In this document: in pieces, positions 29,203-36,679 of the stretch
Layout of the letters: every line of letters begins with the position of its first letter
Numbering within the stretch: the first letter of the stretch is position 1
Assembly: GCA_964565945.1 (NCBI GenBank)
Contig: CAZMGY010000034.1
Coordinates: 1 to 46,855, forward strand
Length of the DNA stretch: 46,855 bases
Direction: 5' to 3'
DNA from: CAZMGY01 sp964565945 [NCBI: uncultured bacterium]
GTDB taxonomy: Bacteria > GCA-001730085
Translations under genes and position numbers: made by a program
Notes under the pieces: generated by a model
What the model was told of the DNA's origin: nothing
Databases searched by the model: none
What the model saw: the letters and a program-made list of their open reading frames with translations, nothing else

Positions 29203-32200
29203 TTAAATACTAAAGTATTTGGTTTTGGGGTGATGAAAAACCAATGCTGAGACCGAAGCTTCTGGCTCCATCATGCAATCTTCTGTGAGTTCGACACCCA
29301 AGTACTTGTTGGGTTCGAGTAAGAGCCATAGAATGTTTTGGTCGTCTAAATTAGGACAGGCGGGGTAACCAAAGGAGACACGAATACCTTGGTACTTGGC
29401 TTGTAAAATGTTAGGAATACTCAGTTCGGGGCTATCGGGGATACCCCAGACTTGGCGAATGTTTCTGTGCAAGACTTCGGCCAAGGACTCGGCTGTTTCC
29501 ATGGCAAGTGCAAAGAACGTGTGCGATAAAACGTATTCTCCTGCGTCGAGATATTCTCTGGCAATAGCGCCGACATCACAGCCCGCTGTTGTTACAAAAG
29601 CGCAAATTGTATCTGTGCGGTCGGGATGGACAAAGTCTGATAAGCATAGATCTTCGCCACCTTGCTGGCGTGGAAAATCAAATCGTTCTCTTTCTTGTTC
29701 AGTGTTAGGATCAAGAACAAGGATGCTATTGCCTTCGGGTTTAACTTTAAAAAATTGATAAAGACCTTTTGGCTTGAAAAGATTTTCGTCGAGAATTTTT
29801 TGTTTGATTTGATCGACAGTTGCTTTTAACTTAAGGGCTTTGTCATCTCCTTTTTCGAGCAGGCGCTTGATTGAACCTTTAAGACCTAGATTTTTGCCAT
29901 AAAGCATGTTGTTATTCAGGTAAGGCCAGACTTCTTCGGGAGAGTAGGAGACCACGTGTCTTTTAAAATCAGGAGTTTTTGGTAGTTTGTGGCTGTGATC
30001 AAGAATGAATTTTTCTTTTTTGGACACCACGGTGGTTTTGGTTTTGATTTTGGTTTTGATTTGTTCGCAGCGGTTCAAAAACTGTGGTTTCCAAGTGGTG
30101 AAAAGTTCTGAATCAACGATATGATTGGAAATATCGAGACCATTCATGGCATCACGGCAGTAGATCACCAAACCTTCGTATTCGGGAGTAATTTTGGTGA
30201 TTGTGAAATTTTCGGAGAGAGCGGCACCTCCAACCAAAATGGGTGCATTGATGCCTGCCTCTTTCATATCTTTGGCGCTGATGACCATTTGGTGGGCTGA
30301 TTTAACCAAAAGACCGCTGAGACCGATGAGATCAGGATTATGTTTTTTGGCTGCCTCGATCAAAACCGCGGATGGACACTTAATGCCTAAATTTACAACT
30401 TTGTAGCCATTGTTGCCCAAAATAATCTCGACTAAGTTTTTGCCAATATCGTGGACATCCCCTTTAACGGTGGCTAAAAGGAGAGTTCCCTTAACATTAG
30501 TTTCCACTGCATCCATAAATTGTTCCAAATAATTGACGGAAGCCTTCATGGCTTCGGCTGATTGCAATACTTCGGCCACGATTAACTCGTTGTCGTTGAA
30601 CATTTTTCCAACAATGGCCATAGCGGCCATGAGAGGGCCGTTGATGATGGCAAGCGGATTAGGATATTTTTGGCATGCTTCTTCGAGGTTTTCGATGAGA
30701 TATTCTTTGGTGCCTTGCACAATATTGATTTCGAGCTTGTCTTCGATCGAGAGCTTGGAGCGATCGACTTTGGGCTTTTCGGACACGGCTTTATCCCGAT
30801 AATAGGCCACAAAATTACTGATAGGATCGTTGCCATCCGTTTGCTTGTACCATAGCAAGTCATCGCACAATTTTTTTTCTTCGTCGGATAGGGTGGCGTA
30901 GCGTAGCATTTTTTCAGAATTGACAATAGCGGTATCTAGACCAGCTTGGGTGCAGTGATAAACAAACACTGTGTTTAAAGCTTCTCGTCCTGCTGGAGGA
31001 AGACCAAAAGATACATTCGAAATACCAAGAGTGGTTTTGCATCGAGGAAAGCGTTTTTTGATCAGGCGAACGCCTTCAATGGTTTCTTTACCCGAGCCAA
31101 AGTAGTTTTTATCTCCAGTTCCACAAGGGAAGACGAGTGGATCAAAGATAATATTTTCTTCGTGCAAACCATATTTTTCTGTTAGTAATTTGTGTGATTC
31201 AATCGCCACATCGAGTTTGTTTTCGGCGGTGACGGCCATTTCGCCGCGAATGCAACCGACGACGACCGATGCGCCATATTTTTTAATCACAGGAACCAAT
31301 TCTTCGAAACTTTTTTCACCATCTTCTAAATTAATCGAATTAAGAATGCACTTGCCTTGGGTAAGCTTAAACGCTTCTTCGATCACTTCGGGAACTTGAG
31401 AGTCGATCATGAAAGGTATTTTGACCAGCTTGGTGGCAATGCTTAGAAAAGCGATGATATCGGACGTTTCGTCGCGGTCAGGATTGGACAGACAAACATC
31501 AATAATGTGAGCACCCGCTTTGACTTGTTTTCGAGCAATTTCGGCTGCGTCTTCGAATTTTTCTTCGATAATCATATTTTTGAAGAGGCGTGATCCAATC
31601 ACATTGGTTCGTTCGGCCACAATGTAGGGGCGCCCCTCATCTTCCAAAACCAAAGATTCGATACCTGATATGCGACTGGCATGCTCTTTTTGAGGTTCTC
31701 TCGGTTGTTTGTTGTGAGAAATATTAGCAAGAGCTGCAATATGTTCTGGTGTTGTTCCACAGCATCCTCCAAGCAAATTGATCCAGCCTTCTGCAATAAA
31801 TTGCTCAAGAACTTTAGCTAACATGTCGGGGTTTTCCAAATATTCGCCATTTTCGTTGGGGAGACCTGCATTTGGCACAACGGCGACGGGACAACAGGCA
31901 ATTTCGGACAATGTCCGAATATGGTCTTTCATAAAAGCTGGTCCTGTGGCGCAGTTAAGTCCGATGTAAAGGGGTGTCATATGTTCAACCGAAGCATAGA
32001 GAGCTTCGACACCTTGCCCGGCAAGCATAGTGCCCATCGTTTCGATGGTGCCCGAGATGGCAATGGGGAGTTCTTGGCCACATTCGTCAAAGGCTTGTAA
32101 AATGCCGACATAAGCAGCTTTGAGATTAAGTGTGTCGAGAGCTGTCTCAAGTAAAAGATAATCTGATCCACCTTTAATAAGGGGAATGGCTTGCTGTTTA

Positions 32201-32631
32201 AAGTTTTCGACCAATGTGTCGAAGGTGATACCACCAGTAACGGATAATGATTTAGTGGTCGGTCCCATAGATCCAGCGACAAAGCGAGGTTGTTCGGATG
32301 TCGAAAAGCGGTCGCAGGCCTGACGCGCAAGTTGGGCGGCTTGAAAGTTAATCTCGTAGTAGTGGTCTTGCAACTGATATTCTTTGAGAACAAGTGGAGT
32401 AGCGCCAAAGGTATTGGTTTCAATAATGCTGGCTCGAGCCCTTAAATAGCTTTCATGGACAGTTGTGATGGTTTCGGGTTTAGTGATAACCAAGTATTCA
32501 TTGCAGCCGTCGTATTCGGCACCTCCGAAATCGTCTGGTGTTAAATTCATATCTTGTAGGGAAGTGCCCATGGCGCCGTCGATGACTAAAATTTTACTAT
32601 TAAGTTGTTCATAAATTATATGTTTATCCAA
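29203..32631 (-). CDS. metH: Methionine synthase, cobalamin-dependent
   Basis: 1,142 residues from a TTG start. Domain order is complete: homocysteine-binding barrel (about 15-320; zinc Cys in GLNCATGP and LLGGCCGTT), pterin-binding barrel (about 345-600; ERTNVIGSRLFKNM), cobalamin cap and Rossmann domain (H727 in KGDVHDIGKNLVEIIL is the lower axial ligand), and the SAM-dependent reactivation domain (about 900-1142; RVSFGYPACPN). The frame is open far upstream, but that DNA contains the promoter (32710-32718) and the divergent yggS gene. After the transcription start the only in-frame start is TTG 32631, which is unusual; see the finding on a possible frameshift. Confidence 0.9.
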   Translation of the reverse strand: MDKHIIYEQLNSKILVIDGAMGTSLQDMNLTPDDFGGAEYDGCNEYLVITKPETITTVHESYLRARASIIETNTFGATPLVLKEYQLQDHYYEINFQAAQLARQACDRFSTSEQPRFVAGSMGPTTKSLSVTGGITFDTLVENFKQQAIPLIKGGSDYLLLETALDTLNLKAAYVGILQAFDECGQELPIAISGTIETMGTMLAGQGVEALYASVEHMTPLYIGLNCATGPAFMKDHIRTLSEIACCPVAVVPNAGLPNENGEYLENPDMLAKVLEQFIAEGWINLLGGCCGTTPEHIAALANISHNKQPREPQKEHASRISGIESLVLEDEGRPYIVAERTNVIGSRLFKNMIIEEKFEDAAEIARKQVKAGAHIIDVCLSNPDRDETSDIIAFLSIATKLVKIPFMIDSQVPEVIEEAFKLTQGKCILNSINLEDGEKSFEELVPVIKKYGASVVVGCIRGEMAVTAENKLDVAIESHKLLTEKYGLHEENIIFDPLVFPCGTGDKNYFGSGKETIEGVRLIKKRFPRCKTTLGISNVSFGLPPAGREALNTVFVYHCTQAGLDTAIVNSEKMLRYATLSDEEKKLCDDLLWYKQTDGNDPISNFVAYYRDKAVSEKPKVDRSKLSIEDKLEINIVQGTKEYLIENLEEACQKYPNPLAIINGPLMAAMAIVGKMFNDNELIVAEVLQSAEAMKASVNYLEQFMDAVETNVKGTLLLATVKGDVHDIGKNLVEIILGNNGYKVVNLGIKCPSAVLIEAAKKHNPDLIGLSGLLVKSAHQMVISAKDMKEAGINAPILVGGAALSENFTITKITPEYEGLVIYCRDAMNGLDISNHIVDSELFTTWKPQFLNRCEQIKTKIKTKTTVVSKKEKFILDHSHKLPKTPDFKRHVVSYSPEEVWPYLNNNMLYGKNLGLKGSIKRLLEKGDDKALKLKATVDQIKQKILDENLFKPKGLYQFFKVKPEGNSILVLDPNTEQERERFDFPRQQGGEDLCLSDFVHPDRTDTICAFVTTAGCDVGAIAREYLDAGEYVLSHTFFALAMETAESLAEVLHRNIRQVWGIPDSPELSIPNILQAKYQGIRVSFGYPACPNLDDQNILWLLLEPNKYLGVELTEDCMMEPEASVSALVFHHPKTKYFSI

Positions 32632-32709
32632 ATATTTGTCATTCTCACTAGATTGGGGTTTATAAAGCTCGTGATCATGTCGTAAGGTGATGCTTAGTGT
32701 GAAAAAGAC

Positions 32710-32718
32710 ATTATAACA
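32710..32718 (-). promoter_or_regulatory. Extended -10 of metH
   Basis: Minus strand TGTTATAAT, a perfect extended -10. The start point would be near 32703, giving a leader of about 70 bases before the TTG. It directly abuts the divergent yggS extended -10. Confidence 0.65.
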
Positions 32719-32727
32719 TGATAAAAT
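32719..32727 (+). promoter_or_regulatory. Extended -10 of yggS, leaderless start
   Basis: TGATAAAAT, then 6 bases (GGTGGG), then the yggS ATG at 32734. This predicts transcription starting at or beside the start codon. Confidence 0.55.
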
Positions 32728-32733
32728 GGTGGG

Positions 32734-33387
32734 ATGAAAGTATCTTGCGAACAATTTCAGCAAAATAGACACAGGATTCAAGCTCATATCTCTGATTTTA
32801 ATGGAGATATGGTGGTGGTGACCAAGTATTTTAGTGCCGAAGAGATGGATTTTCTTGCAGAGACAGATGTTGTTGATGTGGGAGAAAATCGGGTTCAGGC
32901 GCTTAAGGATAAACATGCTTATTGGGGTGATCGCTTTCGCTGGCATATGATAGGTCCATTGCAGACCAATAAAGTTAAACTGGTCGTTCAAATTTGTTCG
33001 ATGATTCATTCGGTGGATCGTCTTAAACTTGCTTATGCTATTGATGCCGAAGCGAAAAAACAAGGCGCGCGTATGCCTAGTTGTTTGCAGGTAAATGTGC
33101 GTGGAGAGGAACGTAAACAGGGCTTTCGTCCTGAGGAGCTAAAATCTGTGTATAATGAATTAAAGACATGCGAAGGTCTGGATATTCAGGGGCTTATGAC
33201 AATGGCACCCTTGGTTGACGATCTGGAAGAGACGCGATCCTGCTTTAGGCATTTGCGTCGATTGGCAGATGACTTGAAGTTAAAACATTGTTCGATGGGG
33301 ATGAGTCAAGATTTTCACGTAGCTGTTGAGGAAAGGGCGACGATCATTCGCTTGGGACGAGTGCTTTATAAGGAGTCTTTAGGATAA
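32734..33387 (+). CDS. YggS/PROSC family PLP homeostasis protein
   Basis: 217 residues, alanine-racemase-like barrel. The PLP lysine is K31 in VVVTKYFSAEEM; VGENRVQALKDK and WHMIGPLQTNKVK are signature segments, and the phosphate-binding end is SMGMSQDFHVAVEERATIIRLG. The family buffers pyridoxal phosphate and affects amino-acid pools. Its stop overlaps the proC ATG, forming the common yggS-proC-yggT arrangement. Confidence 0.92.
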   Translation: MKVSCEQFQQNRHRIQAHISDFNGDMVVVTKYFSAEEMDFLAETDVVDVGENRVQALKDKHAYWGDRFRWHMIGPLQTNKVKLVVQICSMIHSVDRLKLAYAIDAEAKKQGARMPSCLQVNVRGEERKQGFRPEELKSVYNELKTCEGLDIQGLMTMAPLVDDLEETRSCFRHLRRLADDLKLKHCSMGMSQDFHVAVEERATIIRLGRVLYKESLG

Positions 33388-34190
33388 TGAATGCAAAAGT
33401 TGGTTTTACAGGTGCTGGTAATATGGCCGAAGCGATTATTCGTGGGGTCTTAGCTGCCAACATTTTAGACGTGGCTCATGTGGTTGTGAGTGATAAGTCG
33501 CAAAAGCGCTTAGCTCATATGCAAGATCATTACAGCATTAGGCATCTTTCTAATGAAGAGTTATTGGCTGAGGTGGACATTGTTGTTATTGCTGTTAAAC
33601 CACAGGTTTTCGAAAGTATTCTTCCTATCTTGCAAAGCTCTTTTCGCTCAGACGTGTGTTACGTGTCGATTATGGCTGGTGTGACTATGACAAAACTGAG
33701 TGACATTGGTGTTGGTGCTAAAATTGTTCGCGTCATGCCTAACATGCCCGCTTTGATAGGATTAGGAATGAGTGTTTTGTCGTGCTCGGATAATGTGGAC
33801 ACCAAGGTGCGCACACGGGTCAAAAATATATTTCAAGCGGTTGGCAAAACTTTGTGGGTCAATGAGTCTCAAATGGATGTTGTGACTGCTGTATCGGGAA
33901 GCGGACCAGCTTATGTGTTTCGTTTGGCCGAGGCGATGATTCAAGCGGCGGTGGGCAATGGCTTGAACGAAAGTGGGGCAAATGTGTTGGTGAAACAAAC
34001 ATTGAAGGGAGCTGCTGAGTTGATGATGCAGTCAACGGATACGCCAGCCGAATTGTGTCATAAAGTGAGTTCTCCAGGCGGAACTACATTGGCTGGCTTA
34101 GACGTTCTTGAGCAGGCTGATTTAAACCAAATTATGAATAACGTGGTGGTGGCTGCCAAAAAACGATCCGAAGAGTTAGGAAAGGAATAG
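33387..34190 (+). CDS. proC: Pyrroline-5-carboxylate reductase
   Basis: 267 residues. NAD(P)H-dependent last step of proline synthesis. The Rossmann motif is GFTGAGNMAEAIIRG; the C-terminal domain carries TAVSGSGPAYVFRLAEAM and SSPGGTTLAGL. It starts on the last base of the yggS stop, and yggT follows after two bases. Confidence 0.95.
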   Translation: MNAKVGFTGAGNMAEAIIRGVLAANILDVAHVVVSDKSQKRLAHMQDHYSIRHLSNEELLAEVDIVVIAVKPQVFESILPILQSSFRSDVCYVSIMAGVTMTKLSDIGVGAKIVRVMPNMPALIGLGMSVLSCSDNVDTKVRTRVKNIFQAVGKTLWVNESQMDVVTAVSGSGPAYVFRLAEAMIQAAVGNGLNESGANVLVKQTLKGAAELMMQSTDTPAELCHKVSSPGGTTLAGLDVLEQADLNQIMNNVVVAAKKRSEELGKE

Positions 34191-34192
34191 CT

Positions 34193-34492
34193 ATGTTTGT
34201 GTTGGGGTATTTGTTTTTAGCTTTAGCCAAGTTGATTGGTATGGTGTTAAGTATTATTTATTTTTTATTGGTGATTCGGATTATTATGTCTTGGGTTAAT
34301 CCCGACCCGTATAACGATATTGTGCGGATGATTTATAAATTGACCGATCCCATTTTGAATCCCATTCGACGTATGTTGCCAATGCAAATGGGGATGATGG
34401 ATTTTTCACCGATTGTGGCTTTTTTGGGCATCTATTTCTTGAATCAATTTTTGGTTAATATCCTTATGACGATGGGGCAACGGATGTTCTAA
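34193..34492 (+). CDS. YggT family membrane protein
   Basis: 99 residues, two predicted membrane helices (about 5-28 and 68-95). The conserved region RIIMSWVNPDPYN followed by YKLTDPILNPIRRMLP is the YGGT domain. The family is linked to osmotic tolerance and cell-shape or division functions, but the mechanism is unknown. It sits directly between proC and an aldo/keto reductase gene with minimal spacing. Confidence 0.9.
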   Translation: MFVLGYLFLALAKLIGMVLSIIYFLLVIRIIMSWVNPDPYNDIVRMIYKLTDPILNPIRRMLPMQMGMMDFSPIVAFLGIYFLNQFLVNILMTMGQRMF

Positions 34493-35376
34493 TGCAAAAG
34501 CAATTTTTTGGATCAACAGATCTTTGGACAACGCCGTTGTGTTTTGGGGCTTGGCAGATTGGGGGTTTCCCCTTCTATAAGGATTGCGAGCGTGATCATG
34601 CCATAGCTTTAGTGCATGCTGTTCTCGATTTAGGTGTTAATTTTATTGATACGGCACCCGTGTATGGGTTTGGCTTATCTGAGGAAATCTTGGGTGAAGC
34701 TTTGCAGGGCCGTCGTCACGAGCTTGTCCTTTCGAGTAAATGTGGTTTACAGTGGGACAAGGAAAGCCTTAGTGCGATTCATAAATGTGCCACGAGAGAG
34801 GCTATTATGCGAGATGTGGAGCAGTCGTTGCAACGACTGCAGACTGATTACATTGATCTGTATCTTTTACATTGGCTCGATGTGAACACACCTCTTGAAG
34901 AAAGTATTTTGGCATTGCAAGAATTGAAGGATCAAGGTGTTGTGAAGCATATAGGTGTTTCGAATTTTTCTTTGGAGCAAATGCAAGAAGCTGTTACGTT
35001 TGGAGATGTAGAGGCCTTGCAATCGCGTTTGAGTCGTTTGCGTCCCGAAATCACACCCGAAATGAGAATATTTTGTCTGGAGAGGGGTATCGGTATTCAA
35101 GCCTATTCTCCTTTAGAGAGAGGGCTTTTGACGGGGCAAACTTGGCAAAACCTGAAAGATAAAGATGAAGCGGCGATTCATTGGGCTTTGAAAAATGCGC
35201 CCAAAGGGTATGAAACAAAGATTGAAACGTGGGCTAAAGAAGCTGATGCGCAGGGTCTGAGTTTAACCCAAGCATCATTAAAATGGGTGTGTGACTTGGA
35301 GGGAGTGAGTTGTGCGATTGTGGGGAGTACGAACAAAGATCATATCGCAGAATGTTTGCAATCCTTCTCTGTGTGA
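34492..35376 (+). CDS. Aldo/keto reductase
   Basis: 294 residues, NADPH-dependent (beta/alpha)8 barrel. The catalytic tetrad can be placed: Asp and Tyr in FIDTAPVYGFG, Lys in LSSKCGL and His in YLLHWLD. The QAYSPLERGLLTG and CAIVGSTNKDHI segments bind the cofactor. The region after VGVSNFS-like HIGVSNFSLEQM is shortened relative to many members. Substrate unknown. It overlaps yggT by one base. Confidence 0.88.
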   Translation: MQKQFFGSTDLWTTPLCFGAWQIGGFPFYKDCERDHAIALVHAVLDLGVNFIDTAPVYGFGLSEEILGEALQGRRHELVLSSKCGLQWDKESLSAIHKCATREAIMRDVEQSLQRLQTDYIDLYLLHWLDVNTPLEESILALQELKDQGVVKHIGVSNFSLEQMQEAVTFGDVEALQSRLSRLRPEITPEMRIFCLERGIGIQAYSPLERGLLTGQTWQNLKDKDEAAIHWALKNAPKGYETKIETWAKEADAQGLSLTQASLKWVCDLEGVSCAIVGSTNKDHIAECLQSFSV

Positions 35377-35399
35377 AGGGCAATATCGTTTAACTGTAG

Positions 35400-35417
35400 A
35401 GCCTTTTAGCAAAGGCT
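35400..35417 (+). terminator. Hairpin after the yggS operon
   Basis: AGCCTTT-TAGC-AAAGGCT, a perfect 7-bp stem with a 4-base loop, 23 bases after the aldo/keto reductase stop. There is no U tract after it, so its activity as a terminator is doubtful. Confidence 0.35.
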
Positions 35418-35561
35418 GATGTTCGATTTATACCTTGGTCTTTGGATCTTTATGGATTCGAGGGAATTTTACCGATTCAAGAGGCTTTGGTGTTTTAGCT
35501 GTGCTGCAAAGTTGTGCCCAACTATCGTGCAGTGATTTCTATCCGAAGTTTTCCTCTATGA

Positions 35562-35570
35562 TGTTATAAT
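35562..35570 (+). promoter_or_regulatory. Extended -10 of the acyltransferase gene
   Basis: TGTTATAAT, identical to the metH element. It is followed by a leader with AAAAGGAGG at 35583-35591 and AAGGTGAG at 35602-35609. Confidence 0.6.
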
Positions 35571-35614
35571 AACGCTTTTCTTAAAAGGAGGAAATGAATC
35601 ATAAGGTGAGTGTT

Positions 35615-36454
35615 ATGAGACAAATATTTATGTTTCCGGGGCAGGGCTCCCAGTCTAAAGGTATGGGGTTCGATCTTTTTGAGCAATTTTCTCAAGAAAC
35701 GCAAGAGGCTAGCGATATTTTGGGCTATTGCATCAAAACTTTGTGCTTGGATGATCCCAACGAAGAACTCAATCGTACGCAATTTACCCAGCCAGCCTTG
35801 TATATGGTGAATGCTTTGTCGATGATGAAACTAGCCGAAGACGGTGTTGTCCCCGATATGGTTTTGGGTCACAGTTTGGGAGAGTATAATGCTTTACTGG
35901 CGGCTGGTGTGTTTGATTTTGAAACTGGTCTTAAACTTGTTCAAAAGCGTGGAGCTTTAATGGCTCAAGCTTCGGAGGGTGGCATGGCGGCGGTGATAGG
36001 CTTAACCCGTGAGCAAGTAGCTGAAGTTTTGTCCGACAACGCCTTAGATAGTATTGATTTGGCTAATCATAATGCCCACTTACAGGTGGTTCTTTCGGGC
36101 ATGGCAGCCGATATTCAAGCTGCGATTCCCGTGTTTGAACAAGCTGGTGCCAAGCGTGTAATTCCTTTGGCTGTCAGTGGAGCGTTTCATTCACGCTATA
36201 TGAAACATGCTCAAGAGGAGTTTTTAATTTTTTTGGATAGGGTTGATTTTAAAGACCCATCTTTGCCTGTTATTTCAAACGTGACCGCTAAGCCTTACGA
36301 ACTTAGTTCGATGAAGGAGAATTTAGCACAGCAATTGCTACAGCTGGTGCGTTGGGTTGAGAGCATGATCTATGTGTTGGAGCACGGTGACGTGGAATGT
36401 CGAGAAGTTGGCCCTGGTAAAGTGCTAGCTGGATTATTAAAGCGCCTAAAATAA
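35615..36454 (+). CDS. Malonyl-CoA:ACP transacylase, trans-AT PKS (PksC-like) type
   Basis: 279 residues from ATG 35615 (MRQIFMFPGQGSQSKGMG); an upstream ATG at 35594 sits only 2 bases after GGAGG, so the downstream start is preferred. Catalytic Ser is S87 in GHSLGEYNALLAAG; His is H192 in SGAFHSRYM. Features separate it from housekeeping FabD: SGAFHSRYM instead of the usual VPSH, the DILGYCIKTLCLDDP stretch, TQFTQPALYMVNALS and VFDFETGLKLVQKRG. From memory these match free-standing acyltransferases of trans-AT polyketide synthases (PksC, BaeC). No other fatty-acid genes are nearby. It may still be the cell's only FabD. Confidence 0.82.
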   Translation: MRQIFMFPGQGSQSKGMGFDLFEQFSQETQEASDILGYCIKTLCLDDPNEELNRTQFTQPALYMVNALSMMKLAEDGVVPDMVLGHSLGEYNALLAAGVFDFETGLKLVQKRGALMAQASEGGMAAVIGLTREQVAEVLSDNALDSIDLANHNAHLQVVLSGMAADIQAAIPVFEQAGAKRVIPLAVSGAFHSRYMKHAQEEFLIFLDRVDFKDPSLPVISNVTAKPYELSSMKENLAQQLLQLVRWVESMIYVLEHGDVECREVGPGKVLAGLLKRLK

Positions 36455-36621
36455 TAAAACAAGGACTGCCTCGACTTATTCCTCACAGAACCCGTAAAAA
36501 CAAATTCTACACTCAAGTCAATACACTGCTTGATTGGCATCAGATAGACAAACAACATTTAATGGACTGTCTATCAAGAAGAGCTGACGCGAAGGGCTTA
36601 TTAGCAAGATTTAGCCTATGA
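36454..36621 (+). pseudogene. Transposase N-terminal remnant, IS5/IS1182-like
   Basis: A 55-codon open stretch beginning inside the acyltransferase stop, with no start codon. The translation contains TQVNTLLDWHQIDKQH and CLSRRADAKG, resembling the N-terminal region of IS5/IS1182-type transposases (a LLDW-P-I segment followed by a basic, gly-rich stretch). Catalytic domains are missing. Identification rests on a short match. Confidence 0.4.
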
Positions 36622-36663
36622 GTTATTGGGTGCAGAGTTCCGCATAGGCTTATTGGCTGGGTG

Positions 36664-36672
36664 TGCTACAAT
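36664..36672 (+). promoter_or_regulatory. Extended -10 of polA, leaderless start
   Basis: TGCTACAAT, then 7 bases (AGTTGCC), then ATG 36680. It rules out the longer frame from 36626 and predicts a leaderless mRNA. Confidence 0.55.
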
Positions 36673-36679
36673 AGTTGCC

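Noticed and set aside
32632-33063. Longer metH frame reaching 33063
   Set aside because: It would run through the metH promoter and antisense to yggS, and the translation there has no MetH similarity.
35377-35560. Possible gene remnant between the aldo/keto reductase and the acyltransferase
   Set aside because: Only short frames with no recognisable motif.
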